Source: Russula earlei (Eukaryota; Basidiomycota; Agaricomycetes; Russulales; Russulaceae). Taken from it: a stretch of 10,725 nucleotides of DNA. The notes below the pieces were generated by a model. It saw only the letters and a program-made list of their open reading frames with translations. It was not told where the DNA came from and ran no database searches. Position numbers and translations under genes: made by a program. Location of the stretch: the NCBI GenBank assembly GCA_025769875.1, contig JAGFNK010001335.1, positions 1 to 10,725 of the forward strand, read 5' to 3'. Below are positions 1 through 8,044 of the stretch, one piece after another. The first letter of the stretch is position 1, and every line of letters starts with the position of its first letter.

Positions 1-1169
1 TTTGATGCAGTATGCCACTGGTGTGATTTGTTTTATCACTTCAAATGGTCCATAACACTGGGGGGCAAGCTTTTTTGATGGGGCCTTCACCACAAGATTA
101 CATCCATCCAGCCACACCAGTTGTCCTTCTTCGAGCTTTCTTGGTTCCTCTGATGGTTTGATGCATTTCAGAAGTTGTTCCTGTGCCCTGGATCATACCT
201 GTTCCATGATTTTGAGATGCGTTCCAGCCTCAGGAACAGATATGTCCATTGTAGTCCATTTGGCAGTTGGATTGAAACCAATGAGAAGTTCATGTGGTGT
301 GTACCTGGTGCCTTCATGTCGCCAAGTATTGTGAGCAAACTCAGCAATAGGAAGCAGTGTGTGCCAATTGTTTTGCCATCCATTTACAAATTCCCTGAGG
401 TAAGTTTCTATCCAGAGGTTCATCCACTCAGTTTGTCCATCCATGCATGGGTGGAAGGTGGTGCTCAAATTTTGTTTGATCCCTGTGGCTTTACAGATGT
501 CCCTGGTGAAGTTTCCTTTGAAACGGGGGTCCCTGTCAGAGATAATTCTCTTGGGAATTCCAAACCATAGAAATAGATTAGCCAGGTACTTGATGGTGAT
601 GCCCAGGCCATCTATGGTTTTATTGCAGGGGTTAAACTTTGTGGCCTTTGAACAGCCTTGATCAATGATGGTGAGAATGGAATCATGTGATCTGGATTTT
701 GGAAGATCCGTGATAAGGTCCATTAAAACATATTGGAAGGGGCCAGCTGACACATTTGTATCAAATGGTTGGAGTGGCACATGTTTCAGGGTGGTGATGG
801 CTTTAGATTCTTGACACTTAGCACATCCCTTGATGTATTCTTCTACAAAGAGACGGGGTCTAGGCCCTTCATATTTCCTTCTTATAAGATCCCAAGTGTT
901 AGCAATGCCAGGGTGTCCTCCCACTGGGGAATCATGGACTTCCTTCAGGATTTTCCATTGTAAAATGGGTTCATCAGGCAGGTAAGTGCATAAGGGGAGT
1001 GACTTGTGTGAGTAAGCTTTGCATGCAAAAGCTTCCTGGTTATTGCCAAAGGTACGATTAAGGGTATGGGCACGAGCTTCAGGAATGTTTGCCTTCTGCA
1101 AGTGTTCATTAAAGACGTGATCAGGTAGGAGTGTGATGGCTTTGTTATAAATGTTTTCTCCTTTGTGAT
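1..1169 (-). pseudogene. Element A integrase (Pol C-terminal part, partial)
   Basis: Integrase inserts retrotransposon cDNA into nuclear DNA. On the minus strand an open frame from 1536 to 193 (447 codons) covers RNase H and most of integrase. Numbering from its first Met, a zinc-binding HHCC module shows His201, His208, Cys238 and Cys241. The catalytic core shows Asp273, Asp334 and Glu370 (codons starting at 720, 537 and 429). Exactly 35 residues separate Asp334 and Glu370, the canonical D,D(35)E spacing. A TGA at 195-193 ends this frame, but the same frame continues to position 1 through a tract with VWLD and then YGPFEV, the GPY/F module that follows the core in gypsy integrases. The gene is cut by the window edge. 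The TGA stands where an Arg codon (CGA) would fit, which is inference. Identity is very secure; function is lost. Confidence 0.93.
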
Positions 1170-1645
1170 CAGGTCGTCTTGATAGAATATCGGCAACAGT
1201 GTTGGACTTTCCAGGGATAGTTGTCAACTTGAAATTGTATTCCTGGAGGAGGGCCATCCACCTTGCTTGACATGGTGAAAGGTCCTGGGGTTTGCGAAAG
1301 TAGGCCAAATTGGCATGATCAGTACAAATAGTCACTTCATGACATGCCCCAAGTAGCCAGTGTTGATACTCTTTGAGGACAGATACTATAGCAAGTAGTT
1401 CTCTGTCATGGATATCATGGTTCCTTTCTGCTAGTAGTAGTGATCTTGAATAATATACCAGCAGATGGGATACCATCTTCAAATTGTTGGGATATAGTGG
1501 CTCCCAGAGCGAAAGAAGAGGCATCAGCATCAGCAATGAAAGGTTTGCTGAAATCTGGGTTTCGAAGAACAGGGTAATGGGTGAAGATATTTTTGAGAAT
1601 ATTGAACAATGATTCTGTGTAATTATCCCAGACCCAAGGTTTATT
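1170..1645 (-). pseudogene. Element A RNase H domain
   Basis: RNase H degrades the RNA strand of the RNA:DNA hybrid during reverse transcription. Acidic active-site positions are visible: ADADAS (frame 1645-1415), then DRELLAI, ICTDHANL and VADILSR (Asp near 1191) in the next frame. The tract opens with a TAA at 1648-1646 that interrupts the RT-to-RNase H connection (LTK-stop-NKPWVW). A frameshift near 1450-1470 separates the QQFEDG segment from the YYSRSLLLAERN segment; in intact relatives these are contiguous. Both lesions lie in the polyprotein, so the domain would not be translated as one piece. The flanking RT and integrase confirm the assignment. Confidence 0.88.
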
Positions 1646-2119
1646 TTACTTTGTGAGCCAGACTAGAGGTTGAACAATATCTGAATATTCTGGAATGAAG
1701 TTGCAATAGTAGTTCCCAAAGCCAAGGAAAGAGCATAGTTCATGTAGATTGGTAGGGGCTTTCCAATCATAAATTCCTTTAACTTTGATTGGATCCATCT
1801 TGATCATTCCTTTGCTGATAATGATGCCAAGATAGTCAATTTCTTCTTTGTGGAATTGACATTTCTTGGGTTTAAGGAAGAGGTCATTATCTTGAAGCTT
1901 CTTGAAGATGTGAGTAACAAGGTTTTTATGATACTCCCATCCTTTTGATGCTTCTGTGGTGATGATGCCATCGTCCATGTAGATGTGGAACTCCATGTCA
2001 TGATGATTGAGTTCTTCTCTAAAGATATCGTTGACCATGGACTGGAATGTGGCAGGGGCGTTAGTGAGACCGAAAGTCATCACCATTGGTTCAAATAAGC
2101 CCTTGTTTGTTTTAAATGC
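1646..2119 (-). pseudogene. Element A reverse transcriptase, C-terminal half
   Basis: This is the palm/thumb half of the gypsy RT, which copies genomic RNA to cDNA. It reads KTNKGLFEPMVMTFGLTNAP, then the catalytic box FHIYMDDGII (YMDD at 1981-1970), then FLGFGNYYCNFIP, the segment that leads to the connection region. The apparent ATG start at 2125-2123 is an artefact: those bases are the end of the nested solo LTR (…TTCATGACA), and true RT sequence begins at the target duplication. The upstream half of the domain resumes at 4053 across the insertion. Ends at a TAA (1648-1646). Confidence 0.93.
2115..2119. repeat. Target site duplication (left) of outer solo LTR
   Basis: AATGC directly abuts the LTR start and matches 4053-4057 exactly. 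Confidence 0.92.
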
Positions 2120-2412
2120 TGTCATGAACCATTCTTGGAGAGGGCCCTTAAAGGACCCTTCCTTATGAGAGGAAACCCAGCCTCTATGGTGTCACCCTGT
2201 TCACATGGACAAAAGGGGTGAGTAGAGGTGTCCACAATATTGCACATGCATTGTCGCACGAGCGATTCTCGGCACAATTGACATACAGCAAGCCCCACTT
2301 AATGGCAACCCTTTTAGCAATAAAGGACAGTATTATAGCCTCCTTAAGGACCCTTTAGGACGACTAGAAGTGCCCTATAATAGGCACTAACACAATACTA
2401 AAGACCCTACAA

Positions 2413-2417
2413 CGCGT
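2413..2417. repeat. Target site duplication (left) of inner LTR
   Basis: CGCGT, against CACGT at 3383-3387. The single difference is a CpG-type transition, and the uninterrupted inner copy has CGTGT at the equivalent place. Confidence 0.82.
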
Positions 2418-2650
2418 TGTCAAGACTCACTGTTGAACTATCCAGTTCAAGAGCGACCGGTAAGCTCAAAGACGAGTCAATAGACATCCAAGATGGCATG
2501 GGCAAGGAGTAGAGTCCAAAGCAGTAACAAATACCAAAGAGGTATAGTTACTGGTAGAGTTGAGCAGGTATGCAGGGAAGAGGCCAGAATGGTCACAAGG
2601 GGACGGCCCTTAAAGGAGTATCCCAGGGATGGAGAGTGCCATAAACAAAT

Positions 2651-2694
2651 GGACAGTCTGAGGACTGTCCTCTACTTTATTGAGGGCTTATATA
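2651..2694 (-). promoter_or_regulatory. Inner LTR core: TATA box, AATAAA and 8-bp hairpin
   Basis: Minus-strand copy of the same module: TATATAAG (2694-2687), AATAAA (2681-2676) and the GGACAGTC/GACTGTCC stem (2651-2670). All three parts are conserved despite roughly 10% divergence between the copies. Confidence 0.5.
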
Positions 2695-2776
2695 CTACAA
2701 GAGAACTGCTAAATAGGGAACAAGTCATAACCTTGTTATCAAGCACAATAGAGTGATGAGTAAGAAGTCAGAGTGC

Positions 2777-2810
2777 GCTTACTGAGCATGCTCAGTCATG
2801 CTCAGTAAGC
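2777..2810. repeat. 14-bp perfect hairpin in inner LTR
   Basis: GCTTACTGAGCATG (2777-2790) pairs with CATGCTCAGTAAGC (2797-2810) across a 6-base loop. The same structure occurs in the outer LTR at 3660-3693. Confidence 0.85.
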
Positions 2811-3382
2811 TGCTGAGTAAGAAGGTTTCTCTCGATGAGTAAGAGCCTTCACTGTCCACGTGTTCCCTGCTTTAGTACACATGCAAGCACCTGATTCATT
2901 TTCTGTTAGTTAGTTTAGGGCTGGTCATTTGATGACTTGTAGTTTGGTCTAGGGAATAGTGCTATCTTATAAGGCCCCTTATATAGTTCTATTAGGGTCC
3001 TTAGAGTTGACCCTAATACTTCTATTAAGGTCCTTAGTATTGCCTTATAGTTCATTCTATAGTTATTAGAGTTAGTCTAATAACACGTTGCAGGGTCTTT
3101 GATACTGTGTTAGTGCCTATTGTAGAGCACCTAGAGTCGTCCTAAAGGGTCCTTAGGAAGGCCCTAATACTGTCCTTTATAGCTAAAAGGGGTTGCCATT
3201 AAGTGGGGCTTGCTGTATGTCGATTGTGCCGAGAATTGCTCATGTGACAATGCGCGCGCAATATTGTGGACACCTCTACTCACTCCTTTTGCTCGTGTGA
3301 ACAGGGTGACACCATAGAGGCTGGGTTTCCTCTCATAAGGAAGGGTCCTTCAAGGGCCCTCACCGGAGAATGGTTCATGACA

Positions 3383-3387
3383 CACGT
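3383..3387. repeat. Target site duplication (right) of inner LTR
   Basis: CACGT, partner of CGCGT at 2413-2417; the outer LTR resumes with TATTAGACTG straight after it. Confidence 0.82.
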
Positions 3388-3659
3388 TATTAGACTGACC
3401 CTAATAACTATAGAACAAACTATACAGCAATACTAAGGACCTTAATAGAAGTATTAGGGTCGACTCTAAGGACCCTAATGGAACTATATAAGGGGCCTTA
3501 TAGACCACTCTATTCCCTGAACCAAATTACAAGTCCTCAAAGGACCGGCCCTAAACTAACTAACAGCAAATGAATCAGGTGCTTTGCACATGTACTAAAG
3601 CAGTGAACACATGGACAGTAAAGGCTCTTACTCATCAAGAGGAGCCTTCTTACTCAGCA

Positions 3660-3693
3660 GCTTACTGAGCATGACTGAGCATGCTCAGTAAGC
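3660..3693. repeat. 14-bp perfect hairpin in outer LTR
   Basis: GCTTACTGAGCATG (3660-3673) pairs with CATGCTCAGTAAGC (3680-3693), loop ACTGAG. It lies about 80 bases upstream of the second TATA-like box, in U3. Confidence 0.85.
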
Positions 3694-3775
3694 ATACTCC
3701 AACTTCTTACTCATCCATCTATTGTGCTTGATAACAAGGTTATAACTTGTTCCCTATTTAGCAGTTCTCTTGTAG

Positions 3776-3819
3776 TATATAAGCGCTCAATAAAGTAGCG
3801 GACAGTCCTCAGACTGTCC
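3776..3819 (+). promoter_or_regulatory. Outer LTR core: TATA box, AATAAA and 8-bp hairpin
   Basis: TATATAAG (3776-3783) is followed by AATAAA (3789-3794) and a stem GGACAGTC/GACTGTCC (3800-3807 and 3812-3819, loop CTCA). The compact order suggests the U3-R junction: promoter, polyadenylation signal and a stem near the RNA start. The roles are inferred from position. Confidence 0.5.
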
Positions 3820-4052
3820 ATTTGTTTACGACACTCTCTATCCCTGGGATACTCCTTTAAAGACCATCCCCTTGTGACCATTCTGGCTTCTTCTCTGTGT
3901 ACCTGCTCAACTCTACTGGTAACTATACCTCTTTGGTATTTGCTACTGCTTTGGACTCTACTCCTTGCCCATGCTGTCTTGGACATCTACCAACTCGTCT
4001 TCAAGCTTACCCCTCGCTCTTGAACTGGATAGTTCAACAGTGAGTCTTGACA

Positions 4053-4057
4053 AATGC
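4053..4057. repeat. Target site duplication (right) of outer solo LTR
   Basis: AATGC directly follows the LTR end TTGACA and matches 2115-2119 exactly. Confidence 0.92.
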
Positions 4058-4613
4058 TGCCTTCCATTAGTCACCATCCTTAATGCATATGTTGTTATAA
4101 CCCCATCGTATGTTGAACTTAGTGAAGTATTGTTTACTTCCTAAGTGAGTGATTATTTCAGGAATGAGAGGTAGAGGGGTTTTGTTTTCAACAGTGATTG
4201 CATTAAGGCATCTATAATCTTGGACGTAGCAGTCTTTTGCCATCTTTCTTGCCTACAAAGAAGCAAGGAGAGGTGTAGGGTGATTTTGAAGGATGTATGT
4301 ATCCTTTCTCCAAATGTTCCTTTAGGAATTCATCTTGGGCCTGTTGCTCCACTGGTGAAAGAGGGTAAATCTTGCAATTGAGGGTGGATGGAGCATCAGG
4401 GATTAGGTCTATGGCATGATCCCAAGGTTTGGAAGGAGGAAAGCAATGAGAGGCTTCTTCAGAAAAAAGCCTTTCAAAGTGATGATAGTTGGAAGGGGCT
4501 AGGTCTTTCCAGTCCTTCTTATCTTGATCAGCTGCTTGTGCAGCTAATCGGGTGGAAGTACTGATCATTGCTATGGTGATTGTAGTAGGATCGATATGTG
4601 GGGGTAAATGGAG
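4053..4613 (-). pseudogene. Element A reverse transcriptase, N-terminal half
   Basis: It follows the protease in the same frame, separated only by the TGA at 4616-4614. Readable landmarks are HYHHFERLFSEEAS-type linker sequence (here NYHHFERLFSEEAS), PLSPVEQQAQDEFL, SPCFFVGKKDGK, then after a frameshift near 4225-4245 VQDYRCLNAITVENKTPLPL, YFTKFNIRWGYNN and IKDGD-stop-WKAAF. These are the fingers and first palm motifs of Ty3/gypsy RT; the Asp found in most relatives after the FTK motif is replaced here by Asn (FNIRWGY). The TAA is at 4069-4067. The frame meets the nested LTR exactly in the WKAAF codons; the partner sequence continues at 2119. Confidence 0.92.
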
Positions 4614-5040
4614 TCATTTAATCCATTTATCAGCATCCCAAGTAGAGGCTACAACCATATCTTCAAGGGTTCCTTTAGTCCAATCAACTGTAGGGTTGGT
4701 AGCATGAAGGAATGGGAAGCCCAGAAGCATGTCATCAGTGGAGATTTCTGCGACATAGAAGCGCATTTGATGTTCTTGTCCTTTAAATTGAATGTAAAGG
4801 TCAACTGCTTCTGTGACAGTTCCAGCTTTGTTGTGAGTACCATCTACATTGCGCATGATTTTTGGCTTCTGTAGAGTGGTAACTGGGAATTTGTAGCAGG
4901 TAATGATATTCCTGTGAATGAAGTTGTCAGTTGCTCCACTGTCCAGGAGAGCAATAAGATCAGCCCTTCATCCACTAGTGCATATTTGAACAGGAACTTT
5001 GATTGAATTGAGTCTTGCTACAAATACATCACTAGGGAAA
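4614..5040 (-). pseudogene. Element A retropepsin-like aspartic protease
   Basis: The protease cleaves the Gag-Pol polyprotein. The active-site motif is LLDSGATDNFI, with the catalytic Asp-Ser-Gly-Ala codons at 4943-4932. Downstream EISTDDMLLGFPFLH matches the hydrophobic-Gly flap-side motif (ILGxPFL) of gypsy proteases. A TGA at 4970-4968 lies nine codons before the active-site Asp and another (4616-4614) separates protease from RT; both are in frame with the domain, so 4967-4617 is otherwise open. The upstream limit is approximate because Gag ends in another frame at 5066. Confidence 0.88.
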
Positions 5041-5065
5041 ACAGCTCAAACTAAGGCCAGATAGT

Positions 5066-6808
5066 TCAAGCTGGGGGAAAATCCACACCGTTATTGACCA
5101 TGGCAGTAGCCCATGAGCAACATTGTTCTTCAGAATATCCAGACATTATAGCCGCAACTTCCTCAGGAGATGGTCCTTCGTCAGGAGTTGGTGTCTCCTG
5201 TTGAGTAGGTTGTTGGACTGGTTGATCATCAGAGGGATTTCCTGGTAATATTCGGTTGGTTGGTTGTCAGTTTGGGCTGAGTGAACATGAGTGTCGACCT
5301 GTTCTTCAGGATAGTACAGTTCCTTGGTATTCATCTGGTTCCTATGACTTTGACCAGACATGTTTTCATGGGAACTGATTTGAAGGTGGTTGGCTTGTTG
5401 GGGCAGTTGCATGCAACATGTCCTTGTTTAGAACAGAAGAAGCAACAACCTTTGATTTGGTGTTGTTTCTTCTCCTGTTCAGTAGTGGCCACTCTAGCAC
5501 AGTCAACATCCATTGGAACAACTTGGTTGTTGCCCCTAGGGATAAATTGACCTGTGGGGTTCCTTGGTACAAATGTAGGATTGGCCCTAGGAGGTGGTCC
5601 AGGAGGAGGGCAGAATGTGGTATTGGTAGGGTGGAAGTTAAGGAATTGTTGGGGATTGCACACAATATTGCATATATCTCCCGTATAGCTTTGTCTTACA
5701 GCATACTTGTTGTGTTCCTTTCTAGCCGCTTCAGTCCATTCCGCGAAAGTGGTAGGTAGGGTTTCCCTTGATATCCTGCATCATTGGCAAGGTTGGTAAA
5801 AGTGGCAATATAAGAGTCAAGGTCAGGTCCTTGTTGCCTTAGAACAGCTAGTTTGTTGAACGTGTTTTGCCTTTTATTAGTATCAGTGAAGGCATTGTTA
5901 AACGCAGTTCTAAAGTCATTCCAAAGGGCTTCATTGGTCCTAAGTACTCCAGCAGTGTTGACACTATTGTTAAGTGTTTCTGGTTGAGTGTCAACCCAAT
6001 GGTCAACATTAGGGCCTCTTATAAAGGACAGACAAGCATTGACTCATCTATAGGGATTGTTGAAGAGAGAGTTTTCATCATTCATATTGTGAAAGATGGC
6101 AAACTCTCTCACAGATTTGGAGGATTGGAAGCAATCTCCATCAAAGATAGATGGTGGGTTTCCCCTGACCACTCCATTGGAAGGGATTGGGACTAAGGCT
6201 GCCATGATTTGGGGGCTAGGTGGAGGAGAAGGAGTAGGAGGTCTTGGTGGAGAGGGAGGTCGAGGAGTAGGTAGGCGAGCAATACCAAAGATCCTTTGTG
6301 GTACAGGGATTGGTTCAGGTGCAGGCACAGCTTCTACTGCTAGGTGTATAGGTGATAACCTAGGTAAAGGTTGTGTGGTTCAGGGTTGAGAGGAAGGTCG
6401 ATTAGATTCTTCTGCAGAAGATAAACAATGTCTTCCTAGAGAGGGTGAAGGTTGGTATTGAAAAAGTTGGTACTGGGGATCGGATTGGTCCCAAGTTCCT
6501 AAACCATGTTCTTCGTTATCAAGAAGGAGACCTTTGTGAGTAGCATATTGGAAGTGGAGTCCATCTTCTTGTCTATCAAGGTTATACCAACATCCATTGA
6601 TAAATTTGATAGGGTGGTAAAGGTTTTTGATAAGAAGGTAGTATCCTACTTCAGGTGGGACGTTGTGCCAAAAGGCTGGACCAGTGATTCATTTGGGTAA
6701 GTTGTCTTGGTTTCGTCAAGTGACGATTCGGTGTTCGAGAGGGTCAGATGAGGTAGCGGGTGCAATGGAGGGTTCAGGGATGACAGGTATTTCAGATGTA
6801 GAAGCCAT
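5066..6808 (-). pseudogene. Element A Gag with CCHC zinc knuckle
   Basis: Gag forms the virus-like particle and binds element RNA. The likely start is ATG at 6808-6806 (MASTSEIP…), ten bases after the primer-binding site. One frame runs from there to about 5780, broken by four stops, all TGA (6718-6716, 6691-6689, 6382-6380, 6046-6044). It holds an N-terminal tract (GPAFWHNVPPEVGYY…HGLGTWDQSDPQ), a Pro-rich linker near 6290-6200, and the retrotransposon Gag core (FIRGPNVDHWVDTQ, LDSYIATFTNL). A frameshift near 5770 leads to the TFAEWTEAARKEHNKY segment and the C-X2-C-X4-H-X4-C knuckle (CFFCSKQGHVACNC, about 5455-5410). Two more frame changes (about 5410 and 5165) precede EEVAAIMSGYSEEQ and a TGA at 5068-5066. 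The identification is firm; the N-terminal tract is not one I can name. Confidence 0.88.
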
Positions 6809-6818
6809 TGTGAAATGT

Positions 6819-6829
6819 TAAGCTTGGTC
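6819..6829 (-). other. Element A primer-binding site, self-priming type
   Basis: The minus-strand sequence GACCAAGCTTA follows directly on the LTR end …GATATCA. It is the exact complement of the predicted first 11 bases of the element's own mRNA (7322-7312); one extra flanking base extends the match to 12. This is the arrangement known from the Tf1/sushi group, where the mRNA 5' end folds back to prime minus-strand DNA. The alternative, a degenerate tRNA-type site TGATATCAGACC overlapping it, fits the LTR end less well. Confidence 0.65.
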
Positions 6830-7311
6830 TGATATCACAGCAACAAGCCATGTCAGTTCTCAAGCCTGAAGTTGAGTTGATAGTAAAGTGTGTTTCGAGA
6901 AACAGACTGGTTCCCATTGTAATGAGTAAGGATCCCTGCAGTGGTCAAAGTGTTTTATGCTAAGCAGGTTATGGCCAATAGACCCTTCCTAGTACGACTT
7001 GGTCCATTGAGAAGCTAGGGTAAGTTTGTAATGGGATAGACTAGGGCTGGTTCCACTAGCTATATGCGTTCAAGTCTGTCATAGACCTTGAACATGCAGA
7101 GAGAGGAAGGCATGTCTTGAAGGAGGAGAGCTCCTCTCAGTAGAGTGAAGAGAGACTCTTAGGGGAGGAAGGGAGAGGCGAAGAGTAGATGGTAGATGGT
7201 GTGTGTGTGTGAAGAGTTGATGAAATGGAGAGGTGGATGTGGTTTGAGGATTAGGAGTGAAGTGGGTTGCAGGCAAATATGTTGGACAAGAGTAGGTTGG
7301 ATTTGACAAGA

Positions 7312-7322
7312 GACCAAGCTTA
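7312..7322 (-). other. Putative mRNA 5' end / self-primer of element A
   Basis: The minus-strand TAAGCTTGGTC is complementary to the primer-binding site at 6829-6819, with a twelfth matching base on the inner side (7311 and 6830). Its place about 30 bases after the TATA box is where R should begin. The start site itself is inferred, not measured. Confidence 0.55.
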
Positions 7323-7346
7323 GGGCTTTGGTCACAAAGTACTGAG

Positions 7347-7356
7347 CTTATATATA
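7347..7356 (-). promoter_or_regulatory. TATA box of element A LTR
   Basis: The minus strand reads TATATATAAG. The putative mRNA start (7322) is 34 bases from the beginning of the box, a normal spacing for RNA polymerase II, and transcription would run left into Gag. Confidence 0.6.
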
Positions 7357-7416
7357 CAGGAGAAGTGCAGCAATAGCTGCGCTTTGACTGTGCTACATCA
7401 GTAAAGATGGATTTTA

Positions 7417-7575
7417 GTTTCCGTCAGTTTCTCACCTCAGGAAACCGAAAAAAACCAGCGGAAACTGGGAAACCAGGAGACTGGGAAACCCATGACTGGT
7501 TTCCCAGAAACAACCTGAGAGTATCTTTCATGGAAACCTAAGAAACTAACAGAAACCTGTCGAAAGTATGGAAAC
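7417..7575. repeat. GGAAAC/GTTTCC motif cluster in element A U3
   Basis: Eight copies of GGAAAC or its complement lie at 7417, 7440, 7460, 7468, 7484, 7499, 7532 and 7570. Two form a hairpin: CTGGGAAACC (7481-7490) with GGTTTCCCAG (7498-7507), loop CATGACT. They sit 60-230 bases upstream of the TATA box on the minus strand, so they could be enhancer-like sites; that role is inference. Confidence 0.6.
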
Positions 7576-7882
7576 TGGTAGAACTATAGTATAGTAGGAA
7601 AACAATCACTGAAAATGGTCAGAAATAGGGTATATGTCGTTTCTACTTGTAATTGGAAGTCAATTCAAGCTGGTACAGATCTAAGCCTTGAGGGGACTCT
7701 CAGGTATATACAGATCAGCATGGAATGCAGATATCATCGAGGCATCAGCATGATGAAGGGATTCCTCGTCACCATTGTTGTCTGCACATTCCAGTGCAAG
7801 GTGCCAGCGTCGCTCACTCAGACGGTCAATGTGACCATAGAAAACTTGAATTGTTTTCCAGTGTGCTTCATGATGTCTACCA

Positions 7883-7936
7883 GGTTTCCCAGTTTCTGGG
7901 TTTTCGGTTTCCGGAAACTGGGAAACCAGCGGAAAC
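7883..7936. repeat. Second GGAAAC/GTTTCC cluster with 14-bp hairpin
   Basis: GGTTTCCCAGTTTC (7883-7896) pairs perfectly with GAAACTGGGAAACC (7914-7927) across 17 bases that hold another GTTTCC. Five motif copies occur in 54 bases. The 18-mer CGGAAACTGGGAAACCAG (7912-7929) also occurs in the element A LTR at 7459-7476, so this tract, although outside the LTR as drawn, is related to it. Confidence 0.6.
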
Positions 7937-8044
7937 CAACAAAAACCCGGGAATGTTTTTTGTGGTTTGCTGATGTACTAGTATAGTAGGAGACATAATA
8001 AGTAGGAGTCATAGAAATGAGGCCACGAATGAGTCAGAACCAAG

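Larger units (their letters stand above)
2418..3382 (-). mobile_element. Inner solo LTR, same family, opposite orientation
   Basis: A complete 965-bp LTR: on the minus strand it begins TGTCATGAACC at 3382 and ends GTCTTGACA at 2418. It aligns along its whole length with the two halves of the outer LTR; in the first 298 bases I count about 31 differences by eye (around 10%), mostly transitions. It lies between CGCGT (2413-2417) and CACGT (3383-3387), a 5-bp duplication with one difference. It has its own TATA (2694-2687 on the minus strand) and AATAAA (2681-2676). No internal coding region. Confidence 0.92.
2120..4052 (+). mobile_element. Outer solo LTR inserted in the RT of element A, itself interrupted
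   Basis: The left part is 2120-2417 (starting TGTCATGAACC) and the right part 3388-4052 (ending GTCTTGACA); together they make a 963-bp LTR with TGTCA/TGACA ends, interrupted by the inner LTR. Perfect 5-bp duplications AATGC (2115-2119 and 4053-4057) flank it, and deleting it with one duplication restores an uninterrupted RT reading across the join. It carries no internal gene, so it is a solo LTR left by LTR-LTR recombination. TATA-like boxes are at 3485-3492 and 3776-3783, with AATAAA at 3789-3794. The family is unnamed here; the TGTCATGAACC start is reminiscent of Agaricomycete gypsy LTRs. Confidence 0.92.
1..7736 (-). mobile_element. Ty3/gypsy LTR retrotransposon A, degenerate, left end outside window
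   Basis: Read on the minus strand the order is LTR, primer-binding site, Gag with a CCHC knuckle, aspartic protease, reverse transcriptase, RNase H, integrase. This order (integrase last) is diagnostic of Ty3/gypsy (Metaviridae). The element carries at least eight internal in-frame stops and several frameshifts, and its RT is split by a younger insertion at 2115-4057, so it cannot encode a working polyprotein. The 3' end of pol, any chromodomain and the 3' LTR lie beyond position 1, so the outer target duplication cannot be checked; the candidate duplication on the right is TCGAG at 7737-7741. The protein motifs resemble Agaricomycete gypsy elements; that taxonomic placement is inference. Confidence 0.9.
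6830..7736 (-). repeat. Element A 5' LTR (907 bp)
   Basis: The LTR begins TGATATCTGC at 7736 and ends …GTGATATCA at 6830 on the minus strand, giving TG…CA ends inside a 7-bp terminal inverted repeat (TGATATC/GATATCA). It contains a TATA box (7356-7347), a CT-rich leader after it (about 7310-7080) with a short (TG)n tract at 7200-7211, and a cluster of GGAAAC/GTTTCC motifs upstream in U3 (7417-7575). The internal boundary is supported by the adjoining primer-binding site and Gag start; the outer boundary rests only on the terminal repeat, since the partner LTR is outside the window. Confidence 0.6.

Noticed and set aside
175..963. Plus-strand ORFs at 175-570, 443-661 and 769-963
   Set aside because: Antisense shadows of the integrase on the other strand, with no recognisable motif.
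2493..3986. ORFs of 87 and 91 codons antisense to the two LTR copies (2493-2756 plus; 3986-3711 minus), clearly homologous to each other
   Set aside because: They are the same antisense stretch of the two LTRs. Comparing copies by eye gives roughly 10-11 amino-acid-changing and about 6 silent differences, no sign of protein-level constraint. Treated as chance ORFs.
2120..4052. A foldback DNA transposon or inverted duplication
   Set aside because: The unequal arrangement (298 bases, full inverted 965-base copy, 665 bases) plus a separate 5-bp duplication for each copy fits two LTR insertions, not a palindromic element.
6096..6389. Gly-rich plus-strand ORF
   Set aside because: Complement of the Pro-rich linker of Gag on the minus strand.
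6827..6838. tRNA-type primer-binding site TGATATCAGACC, similar to TGGTATCAGAGC
   Set aside because: It matches only 10 of 12 positions and would leave the LTR without a CA end. The self-priming reading gives a CA end, a terminal inverted repeat and a perfect 11-12 base partner.
7079..7309. 76-codon minus-strand ORF rich in Pro, Ser, Thr and His
   Set aside because: It lies in the CT-rich leader of the element A LTR; the composition explains the open frame.
7615..7986. 123-codon plus-strand ORF across the LTR edge
   Set aside because: It crosses the proposed LTR boundary and the GGAAAC hairpin, shows no domain, and its length is not unusual for chance.
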